The notes under the pieces are model-generated. The model made no database searches, was not told where the DNA came from, and worked only from the letters and a program-made list of their open reading frames with translations. From Bacteroidota bacterium (GTDB lineage: Bacteria > Bacteroidota > Bacteroidia > M30B66), in assembly GCA_027490225.1 (NCBI GenBank), contig JAIXYK010000017.1, positions 1 through 64,000 on the forward strand: 64,000 nt of DNA, in the 5' to 3' direction. This document shows positions 42,406 through 51,606 of the stretch, in pieces; the first letter of the stretch is position 1; each line of letters starts with the position of its first letter. Position numbers and translations under genes: made by a program.

Positions 42406-43164
42406 TTATTTAGGTAAAATAGAATAAACAAATAATGTAGCTCCCAAAAGACCTAAAACACTAGAAATTCTGTTAGTGAAATTAGAAACTCTATCATCAA
42501 TAGGTTGTACGTAGATAATATCGTTCCCTAACAAGGTTAAATCTGCTTGTTTTAATCCATCTATAGTGGATAAATCAATTAAATAGACTTTAGGATTTTT
42601 TAAATCACCTCTAATCAGTTTTATCTTTTTTGCTTTTCCAAAAACTCCCCCTGTTGCAGCTAGTGCCTCAAGAAGAGATGTGTTTTGATTTGTTAAGTAT
42701 AAAACACTTGCTGCCCCACCTCTCCCAGGAAATAACAAAACCCTCTTATTCACAACTTTTATAACAACAAAAGGGTCAATAAATATAAGCTTGTATTTTT
42801 CCTCCATAAGTAATTCGGCTTCTCTAATGCTTAAATCTTTTAAGAGTATTCTGCCAAGTATTGGAATTTTAACAGTGCCGTCAAAATCTACGGTAACAGT
42901 TACTTTTTGTTTAACTACAATCCCGTTATCGTTAGTGGTAAGATTTTCGAGTTCGCCCGCTCCTTTGTTTGTAGAAAGAGATATTTCAACATTATCATTT
43001 AATCCAATCTTATACTGCTCTTCAGAGGTAATTTGATTAAAATCATCAAATTTGAAATCCCTTGGTGTTCTTAACATTATTGATCTATTTCTGCAAGACT
43101 CGCCAAGCAGAACAACAATAGAGAGAATTAAAAAAAATATAAACCTGAGGTTAACTATTTTCAT
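42406..43164 (-). CDS. Wza-like polysaccharide export lipoprotein
   Basis: 252 aa from the ATG at 43164; a TTG extension to 43173 is possible but overlaps the -7 element. Lipobox ESC (C24). The polysaccharide export domain covers ~45-140 (YKIGLNDNVEISL, TVTVDFDGTVKIPILGRILL), with a SLBB-like segment after and a C-terminal hydrophobic end (VLGLLGATLFVYSIL). It forms the outer-membrane pore with the tyrosine kinase next to it (6 nt). Part of the exopolysaccharide operon. Confidence 0.88.
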   Translation of the reverse strand: MKIVNLRFIFFLILSIVVLLGESCRNRSIMLRTPRDFKFDDFNQITSEEQYKIGLNDNVEISLSTNKGAGELENLTTNDNGIVVKQKVTVTVDFDGTVKIPILGRILLKDLSIREAELLMEEKYKLIFIDPFVVIKVVNKRVLLFPGRGGAASVLYLTNQNTSLLEALAATGGVFGKAKKIKLIRGDLKNPKVYLIDLSTIDGLKQADLTLLGNDIIYVQPIDDRVSNFTNRISSVLGLLGATLFVYSILPK

Positions 43165-43169
43165 GGGTG

Positions 43170-43178
43170 GCAAAGCTA
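43170..43178 (-). promoter_or_regulatory. Putative -7 element of Wza-like gene
   Basis: TAGCTTTGC (minus strand) fits TAnnTTTG and lies 5 nt before the ATG at 43164. Its presence argues against the TTG start at 43173. Confidence 0.4.
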
Positions 43179-43218
43179 ATAAAATAGATCATGCATTTTT
43201 ATGAATTCACGAATAGAA

Positions 43219-44415
43219 TTAAACTTTGTCTTTTAATAAATTATCATACAAAAAGGCCATGTCTCTTATTAGTCTAGTATAATGAAATTTATTTTTAACA
43301 TGTTCCCATCCAACCCTTCCTATTTCCTTCCTTTTGAGTTCGTTTTCAGTTAATTGCAAAACGAGTTCGGCGAATTGCTTAAAATCTGTTTTTGAATGAC
43401 ACAACAATGCAGTTACTCCTTCAATCACTACATTTTCAATTCCTCCAACATTAGTTGAAACTATTGGTTTATTAGCCGCTTGTGCTTCTATTAGACTAAC
43501 GGGAGTACCTTCATTTAATGATGTTAGTGCAATAATATCAAGTCCTGCGCAGGCCATATCAATATCTTTAATCCATGAAGTAAATGTTAATGGAGCTTTT
43601 TTTTGCTCCAACATTGCGTCTGTAAATTGGATTTCTAATTCTGATGATTTGGCTTCTATTTTTAATCTGTCTTCACCATCTCCTATAATGAAGAATCTTA
43701 TTTTGAAATTTGATTTTTCTAGTACAATTTTAGCTGCCTCTAAGAAAAGCTGATGGTTTTTTATTGGGACCAATCTTCCTATAATTCCAATAGCAATTTC
43801 ATCTTCATCTAATAAGTACTTTTTCCTGAATTTATCACGTTTCACATCCATATTTTCTGTAAACCTTGATAAATCAAAACCTAATGGAATTACTTTTATC
43901 TTACTTGGCTCACAAATTCGATGCATTAGACTTAATTCAGCTTTTTGTTTATCACTTATAGCGATTATTGTTGAGCTCCTTCTTGCTAAATTACGTTCAA
44001 TGTTTTTATACATAACGGTTTTCATCTTTCCAAAATAAGAATGAAAAACGTGTCCATGAAATGTATGTACAATGGCCTTTACTTTCATGTTTGAAGCCGC
44101 AAGTCGACCTATGGTTCCAGCTTTTGATGCATGTGTATGCACAATGTCTGGCTTGAATTCCTTTATCAAAGAAACAATTTTCCGATAAGCTTCAAAATCA
44201 TTTTTTAAATCCACTTCCCTTTTCATTTCGGGAATTATTATTGGATTGAGTCCTAAGTTTTTGACAATAAACTCAGAACTGTCTTCAGAATCATCTTTTT
44301 CTCCTCCAACTAACATTGTTTCATATTCATTTGGCATATAACGCGATAAATAAGCGGCGTTATAGGTGGGGCCTCCGAGGTTAAAACGATTTATAATTCT
44401 TAAGATTTTGGGCAT
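43219..44415 (-). CDS. GT-B glycosyltransferase (GT4 family)
   Basis: 398 aa. Two Rossmann domains: N-terminal RFNLGGPTYNAAYLSRYMP and the acceptor-side HTHASKAGTIGRLAA and HTFHGHVFHSYFG; C-terminal donor side IGIIGRLVPIKN and the GT4 catalytic EGTPVSLIEAQAANKPIV with VGGIENVV. It transfers a sugar in the cytoplasm to the growing lipid-linked oligosaccharide. The exact sugar cannot be inferred. It lies 28 bp from asnB and 54 bp ahead of the Wza-like gene. Confidence 0.9.
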   Translation of the reverse strand: MPKILRIINRFNLGGPTYNAAYLSRYMPNEYETMLVGGEKDDSEDSSEFIVKNLGLNPIIIPEMKREVDLKNDFEAYRKIVSLIKEFKPDIVHTHASKAGTIGRLAASNMKVKAIVHTFHGHVFHSYFGKMKTVMYKNIERNLARRSSTIIAISDKQKAELSLMHRICEPSKIKVIPLGFDLSRFTENMDVKRDKFRKKYLLDEDEIAIGIIGRLVPIKNHQLFLEAAKIVLEKSNFKIRFFIIGDGEDRLKIEAKSSELEIQFTDAMLEQKKAPLTFTSWIKDIDMACAGLDIIALTSLNEGTPVSLIEAQAANKPIVSTNVGGIENVVIEGVTALLCHSKTDFKQFAELVLQLTENELKRKEIGRVGWEHVKNKFHYTRLIRDMAFLYDNLLKDKV

Positions 44416-44443
44416 GCTGGTTGTTAAGCCTTAGTAAATATAA

Positions 44444-46327
44444 TTATTTTATCCATTTTAAATACCATTGTTGAAAAACAATAAGTCCCCAGATTCTTGC
44501 TACAGCATCTCCTGGGTTTGAAGAATTTAACTGTAATTTTAAGTTTTTAATGCTCTCAATTGTAAATAAACCTTGGTCTTTTAATTGTTTATCATTCAAT
44601 AAATCATCAAAAATCCAAGAATTTAATTCTTGTTGGAACCATTTTAACAAGGGTACTTCAAATCCATGCTTGGGCCTATTATATAGTTCAGGAGGTAAAA
44701 TATTTCTAAAAGCGTCTTGAACAATTCTTTTTCTTCCTTGTCCATTAATCTTATAATCTGGTGGTAATTTAAATGCGAAATCAACCACATTAACATCCAT
44801 AAAAGGAGATCTTACTTCAAGGCTGTTTGCCATAGACATTAAATCAACTTTGGTAAGCATATCGCCTGGCAAAACAAGACTAACATCACTTCTTAATACA
44901 TCGTTCATGTTGTTTTCTTTTCCGATGCTTCTTGTATGATAGGTTTTTAAATTCTTAGTCTTCTCTTCATCATAACTAAAGGAAATAAGTTCTTTTAAAT
45001 ATTTTCCATCTGCATAACCGCACCATTGCCAGTATCTATCTGCATTTGATTGACTAAGTCCGTCATTAAACTTTCTTAACTTTCTTACAATATTTCCAAA
45101 AGTTGAATTTCTTGAAGCTGGCAAAACATTCCAAACAGGACCTAACATCTTTACTACTTCCGATTTAAAACCACCGTTTCGCAACACCCATTCGCCATGG
45201 TGTTTCATATAACCCCCAAATATTTCGTCTGCCCCATCACCCGAAAGTGCAACAGTAACATGTTTTCGTGTCTCTTTACTGAGAATATATACTGCCAGCG
45301 CGGAAGAATCTGCAAATGGCTCATCTATGTATTCTAAAACATCTTGAAGGTGATTGAATAAGTCTTTATTGGTTAATGAAAAAACTGTATGATTGGTTTG
45401 AAATTTATTTGCAACTAATTTGGCATACTTTGTTTCATCAAACAAAGGCTCATCTTTATAACCAATAGAAAAAGTTGAAAGATGTTTGGTATGCTTTGAT
45501 GCCAAGGCAACAACAACTGATGAATCAATTCCACCTGAAAGAAAAGCTCCCAAAGGAACGTCTGAAACTAATCTTCTTTCTACAGCTTCATCCATTTTAC
45601 TTTGTAAAGTATTCTGAGCGTTTAAATAAGAAGGAACAGGCGTTTCTGTAGTAGATGGAAGATTATACCATGTATTTTCTTCTACTTTAGAATTTTGAAT
45701 AAAAATTGAATGCCCCGGAAGTAGTTTTCTTACTTTTCTAAATATTGTTTCAGGTGCTGGAATATAATTTAAATGCAGATATTCATAAAGGGCTTCATAA
45801 TTGAGGCTTTTATCAATATCATAAGCCATTATTGCTTTCATTTCAGATGCAAAAATCAAACAATCTGAATCTTGGAAAATCAATAAAGGTTTTACTCCAA
45901 ATCTATCTCTTGCAATAAATAATGAGTTGTCTGAACGGTCGTGTATCGCAATGGCAAAAAAACCATTTACTTTATGGAGACATCCAGCTCCTTCTCTAAT
46001 ATACAACTCGAGTAGAACTTCAGTATCGCTAGTTGACCTGAAGACCACTCCTTGTTTCTCTAGTTCTCTTTTGTGTTCTTTAAAATTGAAAAACTCTCCA
46101 TTGAAAACTATTGTGTACCTGCCAGTTGCGTCTTTAAAAGGCTGAGCTGCGTTATTACTAACATCTATAATTGATAAACGCGCATGTCCAAGACCAATAT
46201 TCTTTTCTTTAAAAATACCATTTCCATCAGGTCCTCTTTTACGAAGTGCTTTAACAGAATCTTCCAGTTTATTTAACTTAACTTCTCCTGCATATGAAAA
46301 AGCTACGACTCCGGTTATTCCGCACAT
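44444..46327 (-). CDS. asnB: Glutamine-hydrolysing asparagine synthetase (AsnB-like)
   Basis: 627 aa. Residue 2 Cys (MCGITGVVAF) is the Ntn glutaminase nucleophile; the glutaminase part runs to ~205 with GHARLSIID and FNGEFFNF. The synthetase part has the PP-loop LSGGIDSSVV. Head genes of EPS clusters often encode AsnB-like amidotransferases, which may amidate sugars instead of making free Asn, so its role here is uncertain. It is at the promoter side of the cluster; only 36 bp separate it from lpdA. Confidence 0.85.
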   Translation of the reverse strand: MCGITGVVAFSYAGEVKLNKLEDSVKALRKRGPDGNGIFKEKNIGLGHARLSIIDVSNNAAQPFKDATGRYTIVFNGEFFNFKEHKRELEKQGVVFRSTSDTEVLLELYIREGAGCLHKVNGFFAIAIHDRSDNSLFIARDRFGVKPLLIFQDSDCLIFASEMKAIMAYDIDKSLNYEALYEYLHLNYIPAPETIFRKVRKLLPGHSIFIQNSKVEENTWYNLPSTTETPVPSYLNAQNTLQSKMDEAVERRLVSDVPLGAFLSGGIDSSVVVALASKHTKHLSTFSIGYKDEPLFDETKYAKLVANKFQTNHTVFSLTNKDLFNHLQDVLEYIDEPFADSSALAVYILSKETRKHVTVALSGDGADEIFGGYMKHHGEWVLRNGGFKSEVVKMLGPVWNVLPASRNSTFGNIVRKLRKFNDGLSQSNADRYWQWCGYADGKYLKELISFSYDEEKTKNLKTYHTRSIGKENNMNDVLRSDVSLVLPGDMLTKVDLMSMANSLEVRSPFMDVNVVDFAFKLPPDYKINGQGRKRIVQDAFRNILPPELYNRPKHGFEVPLLKWFQQELNSWIFDDLLNDKQLKDQGLFTIESIKNLKLQLNSSNPGDAVARIWGLIVFQQWYLKWIK

Positions 46328-46363
46328 AACAAAAGTGTATTAATTAGAATTGAAAAAGGGAAC

Positions 46364-47752
46364 TTATAAGTGAATCACTTCGCCATAAGCCGCTGCTGCC
46401 GCTTCCATTATAGCTTCAGACATAGTTGGATGAGGGTGCACAGATTTAATTATTTCATGGCCAGTAGTTTCCAAATTTCTAGCTACTACGGCTTCTGCAA
46501 TCATTTCTGTAACGTTAGCTCCGATCATATGACAACCTAGCCATTCCCCATATTTAGCATCAAAAATTACCTTTACGAAACCGTCTTTATTTCCTGCAGC
46601 AGAAGCTTTACCAGAAGCAGAAAATGGGAATTTACCAATTTTAACTTCATAACCTGCTTCTTTTGCAGCTTTTTCAGTTAAACCAACAGAAGCAATTTCT
46701 GGACTGCTGTAAGTACAACCAGGAATGTTTCCATAATTTAGTGGAGTAGGGTGGTGACCAGCTATTTTTTCAACACAAATAATTCCTTCAGCTGAAGCTA
46801 CGTGGGCTAAAGAAGGCCCCTTCACTACATCTCCAATTGCATAGATTCCTTTAATGTTTGTCGCATAAAAGTCGTCAACAGTAATTTTACCTTTATCAGT
46901 TTTTACTCCAACATCTTCTAAACCGATATTTTCAAGATTTGCAATTACTCCAACCGCACTTAAAACAACATCTGCTTCAATTATTTCTTCTCCTTTTTTA
47001 GTTTTTACTTTAACTTTTAAAGTAGCGCTAGAGGTATCAACAGATTCAACAGAAGAGTCGGTCATTACCGAAATTCCTGATTTTTTAAAAGAGCGTTCTA
47101 ATTGTTTGCTAACTTCCTCATCCTCAATAGGTACAATATTAGGAAGGTATTCAACTATCGTAACTTTTGTACCAATAGAATTGTAGAAATATGCAAATTC
47201 AACCCCAATTGCGCCAGAGCCCACAACTACCATAGTTTTAGGCTGTTTTTGCATTGTCATTGCTTCGCGATATCCTATAATTCGTTTACCATCTTGTTTT
47301 AAATTAGGTAATTCTCTACTTCTTGTACCTGTTGCAACAATTATATTTTTGGCTTCATACACAGTAGTTTTGCCATCTGCAGCAGTTACTGAAACTTTTT
47401 TGTCTTTTGTTAGCTTACCAGTTCCAATTATTGCATCAATTTTATTTTTCTTGAAAAGAAACTGAATTCCTTTGCTCATTCCTTCTGCAACACCTCTGCT
47501 TCTCTTAATCATCGCATCAAAATCAACCTCTGCACCCTGCACTTTAATTCCGTAATCTGCTGCATGATTTAAATAGTCAAATACTTGCGCACTTTTTAAT
47601 AATGCTTTAGTTGGAATACAACCCCAGTTTAGGCAAACTCCACCTAATTCTTCACGTTCTACAACTGCTACTTTAAGTCCTAATTGAGAAGCACGAATAG
47701 CAGCAACGTATCCTCCAGGCCCACTGCCTATTATGATTAAATCGTAATTCAT
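46364..47752 (-). CDS. lpdA: Dihydrolipoyl dehydrogenase
   Basis: 462 aa. FAD site GSGPGG (9-14), redox pair C40/C45 in GGVCLNWGCIPTK, NAD-binding VVVGSGAIGVEFAYF, second FAD motif YAIGDV, and the His-Glu pair in HPHPTMSEAIMEAA (~440-453). E3 subunit of 2-oxoacid dehydrogenase complexes. The other subunits are not nearby. A TAATTTCGC -7-like motif lies at 47792-47800. Confidence 0.95.
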   Translation of the reverse strand: MNYDLIIIGSGPGGYVAAIRASQLGLKVAVVEREELGGVCLNWGCIPTKALLKSAQVFDYLNHAADYGIKVQGAEVDFDAMIKRSRGVAEGMSKGIQFLFKKNKIDAIIGTGKLTKDKKVSVTAADGKTTVYEAKNIIVATGTRSRELPNLKQDGKRIIGYREAMTMQKQPKTMVVVGSGAIGVEFAYFYNSIGTKVTIVEYLPNIVPIEDEEVSKQLERSFKKSGISVMTDSSVESVDTSSATLKVKVKTKKGEEIIEADVVLSAVGVIANLENIGLEDVGVKTDKGKITVDDFYATNIKGIYAIGDVVKGPSLAHVASAEGIICVEKIAGHHPTPLNYGNIPGCTYSSPEIASVGLTEKAAKEAGYEVKIGKFPFSASGKASAAGNKDGFVKVIFDAKYGEWLGCHMIGANVTEMIAEAVVARNLETTGHEIIKSVHPHPTMSEAIMEAAAAAYGEVIHL

Positions 47753-47791
47753 ATTAAAAATGTCTAATTAAATTCTAAATTATTTTTCGCT

Positions 47792-47800
47792 GCGAAATTA
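47792..47800 (-). promoter_or_regulatory. Putative -7 element of lpdA
   Basis: TAATTTCGC, 39 nt before the ATG at 47752, fits TAnnTT(T/C)GC. No -33 was found. Confidence 0.3.
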
Positions 47801-47816
47801 GAAGAAAAAAATTGCA

Positions 47817-48635
47817 TTATGCCATTTCTCCTACTAAAGCTTTGAAAATTGCTGTCATTTTTACTTCCGCCTTTGAAGCTGCTGCAATAACATCTTCATG
47901 TGTAACTTCCACAATGCGACCTTCAACGCCAATATCAGTTATTACAGAAACTGCAAAGCATGGAATAGACATGTGTCGAGCAGCAATAACTTCTGGTACA
48001 GTTGACATTCCAACAGCATCTCCTCCAATATTTCTCATGTATTTATATTCAGCTGGGGTTTCAAAGCATGGCCCACTTACGCTGACATAAACTCCTTCAT
48101 GTACCTTATACCCCAAATTAGTAGAAATTTCCTTGGCTCTGGCAATTAGTTTTCTATCATATGGCTCACTCATATCAGGAAAACGAGGGCCTAATTCAGC
48201 TATATTTTTTCCAATAAGCGGATTGTCAGGATTTAAATTGATATGGTCATTTAAAATCATTACATCACCTATTTCATGAGCTGGATTTACACCACCGCTT
48301 GCATTGCTCAAGAATAAAGTTTTAATTCCCAGAAATTTCATTACCCTAACAGGATAAACTACCATTTGCATTGAATATCCTTCATAGAAATGAAAGCGGC
48401 CTTGCATTACAACTACTGGTTTTTCATTAAGATATCCAAAAATGAGTTTCCCGCTATGCCCTTCTACAGTTGAAACTGGGAAATGTGGAATTGATTCGTA
48501 TGACAATGTAAATTTAATATCAATCTCTTTTACAAGACCTCCAAGTCCCGTTCCTAAGATTATTCCTGCAATTGGCTTAAAACCATCTGTTTGAGCATTA
48601 ATATATGCTACTGTTTCTTCAATCTTTGCTAACAT
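47817..48635 (-). CDS. Purine nucleoside phosphorylase
   Basis: 272 aa, the length of trimeric PNPs. GIILGTGLGGL opens the phosphate site; VVMQGRFHFYEGYS, SNASGGVNPAHEIGDVM and SGPCFETPAEYKYM are the family's core motifs, ending with GMSTVPEVIAARHM. It phosphorolyses purine nucleosides for salvage. It overlaps lpxK by 17 nt. Confidence 0.94.
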   Translation of the reverse strand: MLAKIEETVAYINAQTDGFKPIAGIILGTGLGGLVKEIDIKFTLSYESIPHFPVSTVEGHSGKLIFGYLNEKPVVVMQGRFHFYEGYSMQMVVYPVRVMKFLGIKTLFLSNASGGVNPAHEIGDVMILNDHINLNPDNPLIGKNIAELGPRFPDMSEPYDRKLIARAKEISTNLGYKVHEGVYVSVSGPCFETPAEYKYMRNIGGDAVGMSTVPEVIAARHMSIPCFAVSVITDIGVEGRIVEVTHEDVIAAASKAEVKMTAIFKALVGEMA

Positions 48636-49644
48636 ATTCTAAAATTAATTTTTCAAATAAAACACTATTATCAATTGCAACCTCAATTTTTATGTAAAAC
48701 CAGTCATTTTTTTCTTTCTCAATCAATAATTCTTTCAACTTTACGGCGTCTTTTTCAGTTGTTACTATTACACTATCAGCATTTTGTGTTGAAAATTCTT
48801 TTCTTAATTTTTCAATATCTGTTATACTATAGTTGTGATGGTCTGGAAAAGAAATATGATTTACAACTTTCGCAATATTATTAAGGTAGTTGACTAACTG
48901 ATTAGGAGCAGCTAAACCAGTTATCAATGTTATGTTCTTTTCTTTTAAAAATGATAAAGATTCTTTTCTTTCATTGTTAATAGAGTTTAAAGTTTTGTAA
49001 TTGTAAGATGAAAAGAAAATATTTTGATTTTCATTTAGTTGAAGCTTCTTTTTTAAAGAAATAATATCCATTGATTCTGGACATTTTGTAATTACAACAA
49101 TTTCAGCATTTCTTCTTCTCGACCAAACATCACGTAAATTACCAGCTGGAAGTAGGATTTGAGAATCATTTAAGGAACTATAATCAATAAGTAAAATTTT
49201 AAATCCAGGTTCTAAAGCTCTGTGCTGAAGGGCATCATCTAAGATTATTACTTCTAACTTATTTGAACTTTGTAACATTTTCTCTATTCCAGCGACTCTT
49301 TTCTCACAAACAGCAACCATTGTGCTTTGTAGATTATTTTTAATTAGTACTGGCTCATCTCCGCAAATTTCTGTTTTAGAGTTTTCTAAGACTTCAAAAT
49401 AACCTTTTGAAGTTCTTCCATAACCTCTACTTAAAACTCCAACTTTGAAAGATTTCTTAAGCCGTTCAGCAATGTAAATTGTATGGGGTGTCTTTCCTGT
49501 GCCGCCAAGACTTAAATTTCCAATCGCAATAACTGGAATATCAAATTTTTTTGATTTGATAATACTATTATCATATAAGAAGTGCCGTATTCTTAATACT
49601 ATGGTATATAAAATTGAAAAGGGCAAAAGTATTTTGCGAAACAT
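48619..49644 (-). CDS. lpxK: Tetraacyldisaccharide 4'-kinase
   Basis: 341 aa. N-terminal hydrophobic stretch (~5-20) and Walker A IGNLSLGGTGKTP (41-53). SRGYGRTSKGYF and ILDDALQHRAL (the family DDGxQH-like region) follow. It phosphorylates lipid A precursor at the inner membrane. The pnp gene follows, overlapping by 17 nt; it is divergent from the Nif3 gene. Confidence 0.93.
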   Translation of the reverse strand: MFRKILLPFSILYTIVLRIRHFLYDNSIIKSKKFDIPVIAIGNLSLGGTGKTPHTIYIAERLKKSFKVGVLSRGYGRTSKGYFEVLENSKTEICGDEPVLIKNNLQSTMVAVCEKRVAGIEKMLQSSNKLEVIILDDALQHRALEPGFKILLIDYSSLNDSQILLPAGNLRDVWSRRRNAEIVVITKCPESMDIISLKKKLQLNENQNIFFSSYNYKTLNSINNERKESLSFLKEKNITLITGLAAPNQLVNYLNNIAKVVNHISFPDHHNYSITDIEKLRKEFSTQNADSVIVTTEKDAVKLKELLIEKEKNDWFYIKIEVAIDNSVLFEKLILEYVSKD

Positions 49645-49676
49645 GGGCGAAAATTACGAAATCAATGCAATTCAAC

Positions 49677-49685
49677 TAATTTTGC
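49677..49685 (+). promoter_or_regulatory. Putative -7 element of Nif3-like gene
   Basis: TAATTTTGC fits TAnnTTTG and lies 3 nt before the ATG at 49689, again implying a leaderless or very short-leader transcript. Confidence 0.35.
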
Positions 49686-49688
49686 TTC

Positions 49689-50780
49689 ATGAAGATTGAA
49701 ACAATAATTTCTCAGCTCGAATCCTGGGCTCCACCTCATTTACAAGAAAGTTATGATAACTCTGGATTAATAGTTGGGGATTCAAAAATTGAAATAACTA
49801 GTGCTATCATATGTTTAGATAGCACAGAAGCTGTTATAGATGAAGCTATTTCTATTGGTGCAAATTTAATTATTGCACATCATCCTATAGTTTTTGGGGG
49901 AATAAAACGATTAACCGGGGAAGACTATGTTCAAAAAGCAATTATCAAAGCGATAAAGAATAATATTGCTATTTATGCCATTCACACAAATTTAGACCAT
50001 GTTATAACGGGGGTAAATGCGGAATTTGCAAAAAGATTAGGATTGGAAAATCAGAGAATATTGCTTGAAAAGCCAAATCTGTTAATTTCTTTAGTTACAT
50101 ACGTACCCAAAAGCTATGCTCTACAAGTAAGAAACGCATTGTTCGAAGTTGGAGCAGGAGCAATCGGTAATTATGATAATTGTAGTTTTAATTCTGAAGG
50201 TTTAGGAACATATAGAGCAAAGGAAGGAGCTGCTCCATTTATAGGAAATATTGGAGAAAACCATACAGAACTAGAAGAGCGCATAGAGATTGTGTCTTAC
50301 AAATGGTTAGAAAAATCGTTGCTTAAAGCATTAAAATCATCCCATCCGTATGAAGAAGTTGCATACCAGCTAACAGCTTTAAACAATACAGCATCACAAT
50401 TTGGAGCGGGAATAATTGGAGAATTGAAAGAAGCTATTCCTTTTGAAGAGTTCCTAGTTAAAGTAAAAACAATTTTTGGAGGAATGGTTAGATACACCCA
50501 ATCTTCAAAGAGGGAAGTTAAAAAGATTGCGTTATGCGGTGGTTCAGGGAGTTTTTTATTGAAAAACGCAATTCAACAACAAGCAGATGTCTTCTTAAGT
50601 GCCGATTTTAAATACCATCAATTTTTCGATTCGAATGATAAAATTTCAATAGTTGATATTGGGCACTTTGAAAGTGAGCAATTTACAATGAATTTAATTC
50701 TTGGTTTTCTTATGGAAAAAAATACTAACTTTGCCGCCCGTTTGACAAGTATCCAAACCAACCCAATCCAATATCTCTGA
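49689..50780 (+). CDS. Nif3-like dinuclear metal-centre protein
   Basis: 363 aa, the length of the longer form with a PII-like insert (~125-230, PKSYALQVRNALFEVGAGAI). The metal site is H64, H65 (IIAHHPIVFGG), D103 (HTNLDHV), H326 and E330 (GHFESEQF). Members are annotated as GTP cyclohydrolase 1 type 2-like, but the substrate is unproven for most. Followed after 6 nt by the zinc-ribbon gene, a pairing often seen in Bacteroidota. Confidence 0.93.
   Translation: MKIETIISQLESWAPPHLQESYDNSGLIVGDSKIEITSAIICLDSTEAVIDEAISIGANLIIAHHPIVFGGIKRLTGEDYVQKAIIKAIKNNIAIYAIHTNLDHVITGVNAEFAKRLGLENQRILLEKPNLLISLVTYVPKSYALQVRNALFEVGAGAIGNYDNCSFNSEGLGTYRAKEGAAPFIGNIGENHTELEERIEIVSYKWLEKSLLKALKSSHPYEEVAYQLTALNNTASQFGAGIIGELKEAIPFEEFLVKVKTIFGGMVRYTQSSKREVKKIALCGGSGSFLLKNAIQQQADVFLSADFKYHQFFDSNDKISIVDIGHFESEQFTMNLILGFLMEKNTNFAARLTSIQTNPIQYL
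50701..50734 (+). promoter_or_regulatory. Putative internal promoter before zinc-ribbon gene
   Basis: TTG at 50701 and TAACTTTGC at 50726-50734 have the spacing of a Bacteroidota -33/-7 pair. It lies in the 3' end of the Nif3 gene, so the zinc-ribbon gene could also be transcribed alone. Confidence 0.35.
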
Positions 50781-50786
50781 TCATAC

Positions 50787-51557
50787 ATGAGTACACAAAT
50801 TTCAGCAGAAACCAAGTCGGAAATTACAGTTGAAGAAAAATTGCGCGCATTATTTATGCTGCAAACAATCGACACCCAAATTGATAAAATCAGAACTATT
50901 AGAGGTGAATTACCTTTAGAAGTTCAAGATTTAGAAGATGAGCTAGCAGGCCTACAAACTCGTATTGCTAATTTGTCAGATGAGGTATCTCAACTAGAAA
51001 ATTCTATTAACGATAAAAAGAATGCTATAAAAGACTCTTTAGCTTTGATAAAGAAGTATGAGGCACAACAAGGAAATGTTAGGAATAATAGAGAGTTTGA
51101 TTCAATTAATAAAGAAATTGAATATCAAACTTTAGATATTCAACTTTCTGAAAAACGAATTAAAGAATTTAGAGCAGGAATTGATGCTAAGAATGATTTA
51201 GTTACGCTTGCAAAAACAAGTTTAGATGAGCGAAGCAGAGATTTGGATCATAAGAAAGGTGAATTAAACGATATCATTGCAGAAACCGAAAAGGAAGAGC
51301 AGAGTTTGACAAATGAGTCTGAAAAAGCTGAATCAAAAATTGAAGAACGTTTGATTAATGCATACAAACGAATTCGTGATAACGCAGTGAATGGTCTTGC
51401 TGTTGTTACTATTCAGCGTGATGCTTGTGGTGGATGTTTCAATAAAATTCCTCCTCAAAGACAAATGGATATTAGATTACGTAAGAAAATTATTGTTTGC
51501 GAATACTGCGGAAGGGTATTGGTAGATCCAGAAATAGCAGCTGAAACTGCTATTTAA
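50787..51557 (+). CDS. Coiled-coil protein with C4 zinc ribbon
   Basis: 256 aa. A long coiled coil (~30-185; EVSQLENSINDKKNAIKDSL and similar) is followed by a C4 zinc ribbon with CGGC and CEYC (~208-245). This is the CT398/DUF164-type family, proposed to act in nucleic-acid or ribosome/secretion-related roles; function uncertain. Terminator follows directly. Confidence 0.85.
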   Translation: MSTQISAETKSEITVEEKLRALFMLQTIDTQIDKIRTIRGELPLEVQDLEDELAGLQTRIANLSDEVSQLENSINDKKNAIKDSLALIKKYEAQQGNVRNNREFDSINKEIEYQTLDIQLSEKRIKEFRAGIDAKNDLVTLAKTSLDERSRDLDHKKGELNDIIAETEKEEQSLTNESEKAESKIEERLINAYKRIRDNAVNGLAVVTIQRDACGGCFNKIPPQRQMDIRLRKKIIVCEYCGRVLVDPEIAAETAI

Positions 51558-51575
51558 ATAAAAAATACTATTTTT

Positions 51576-51606
51576 AAAGGGATTTCTTAAAAGAGTCCCT
51601 TTTTTT
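51576..51606 (+). terminator. Intrinsic terminator of Nif3/zinc-ribbon genes
   Basis: AAAGGGA (51576-51582) pairs with TCCCTTT (51596-51602) and a T-run ends at 51606, one base before the next gene's ATG. Confidence 0.7.
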
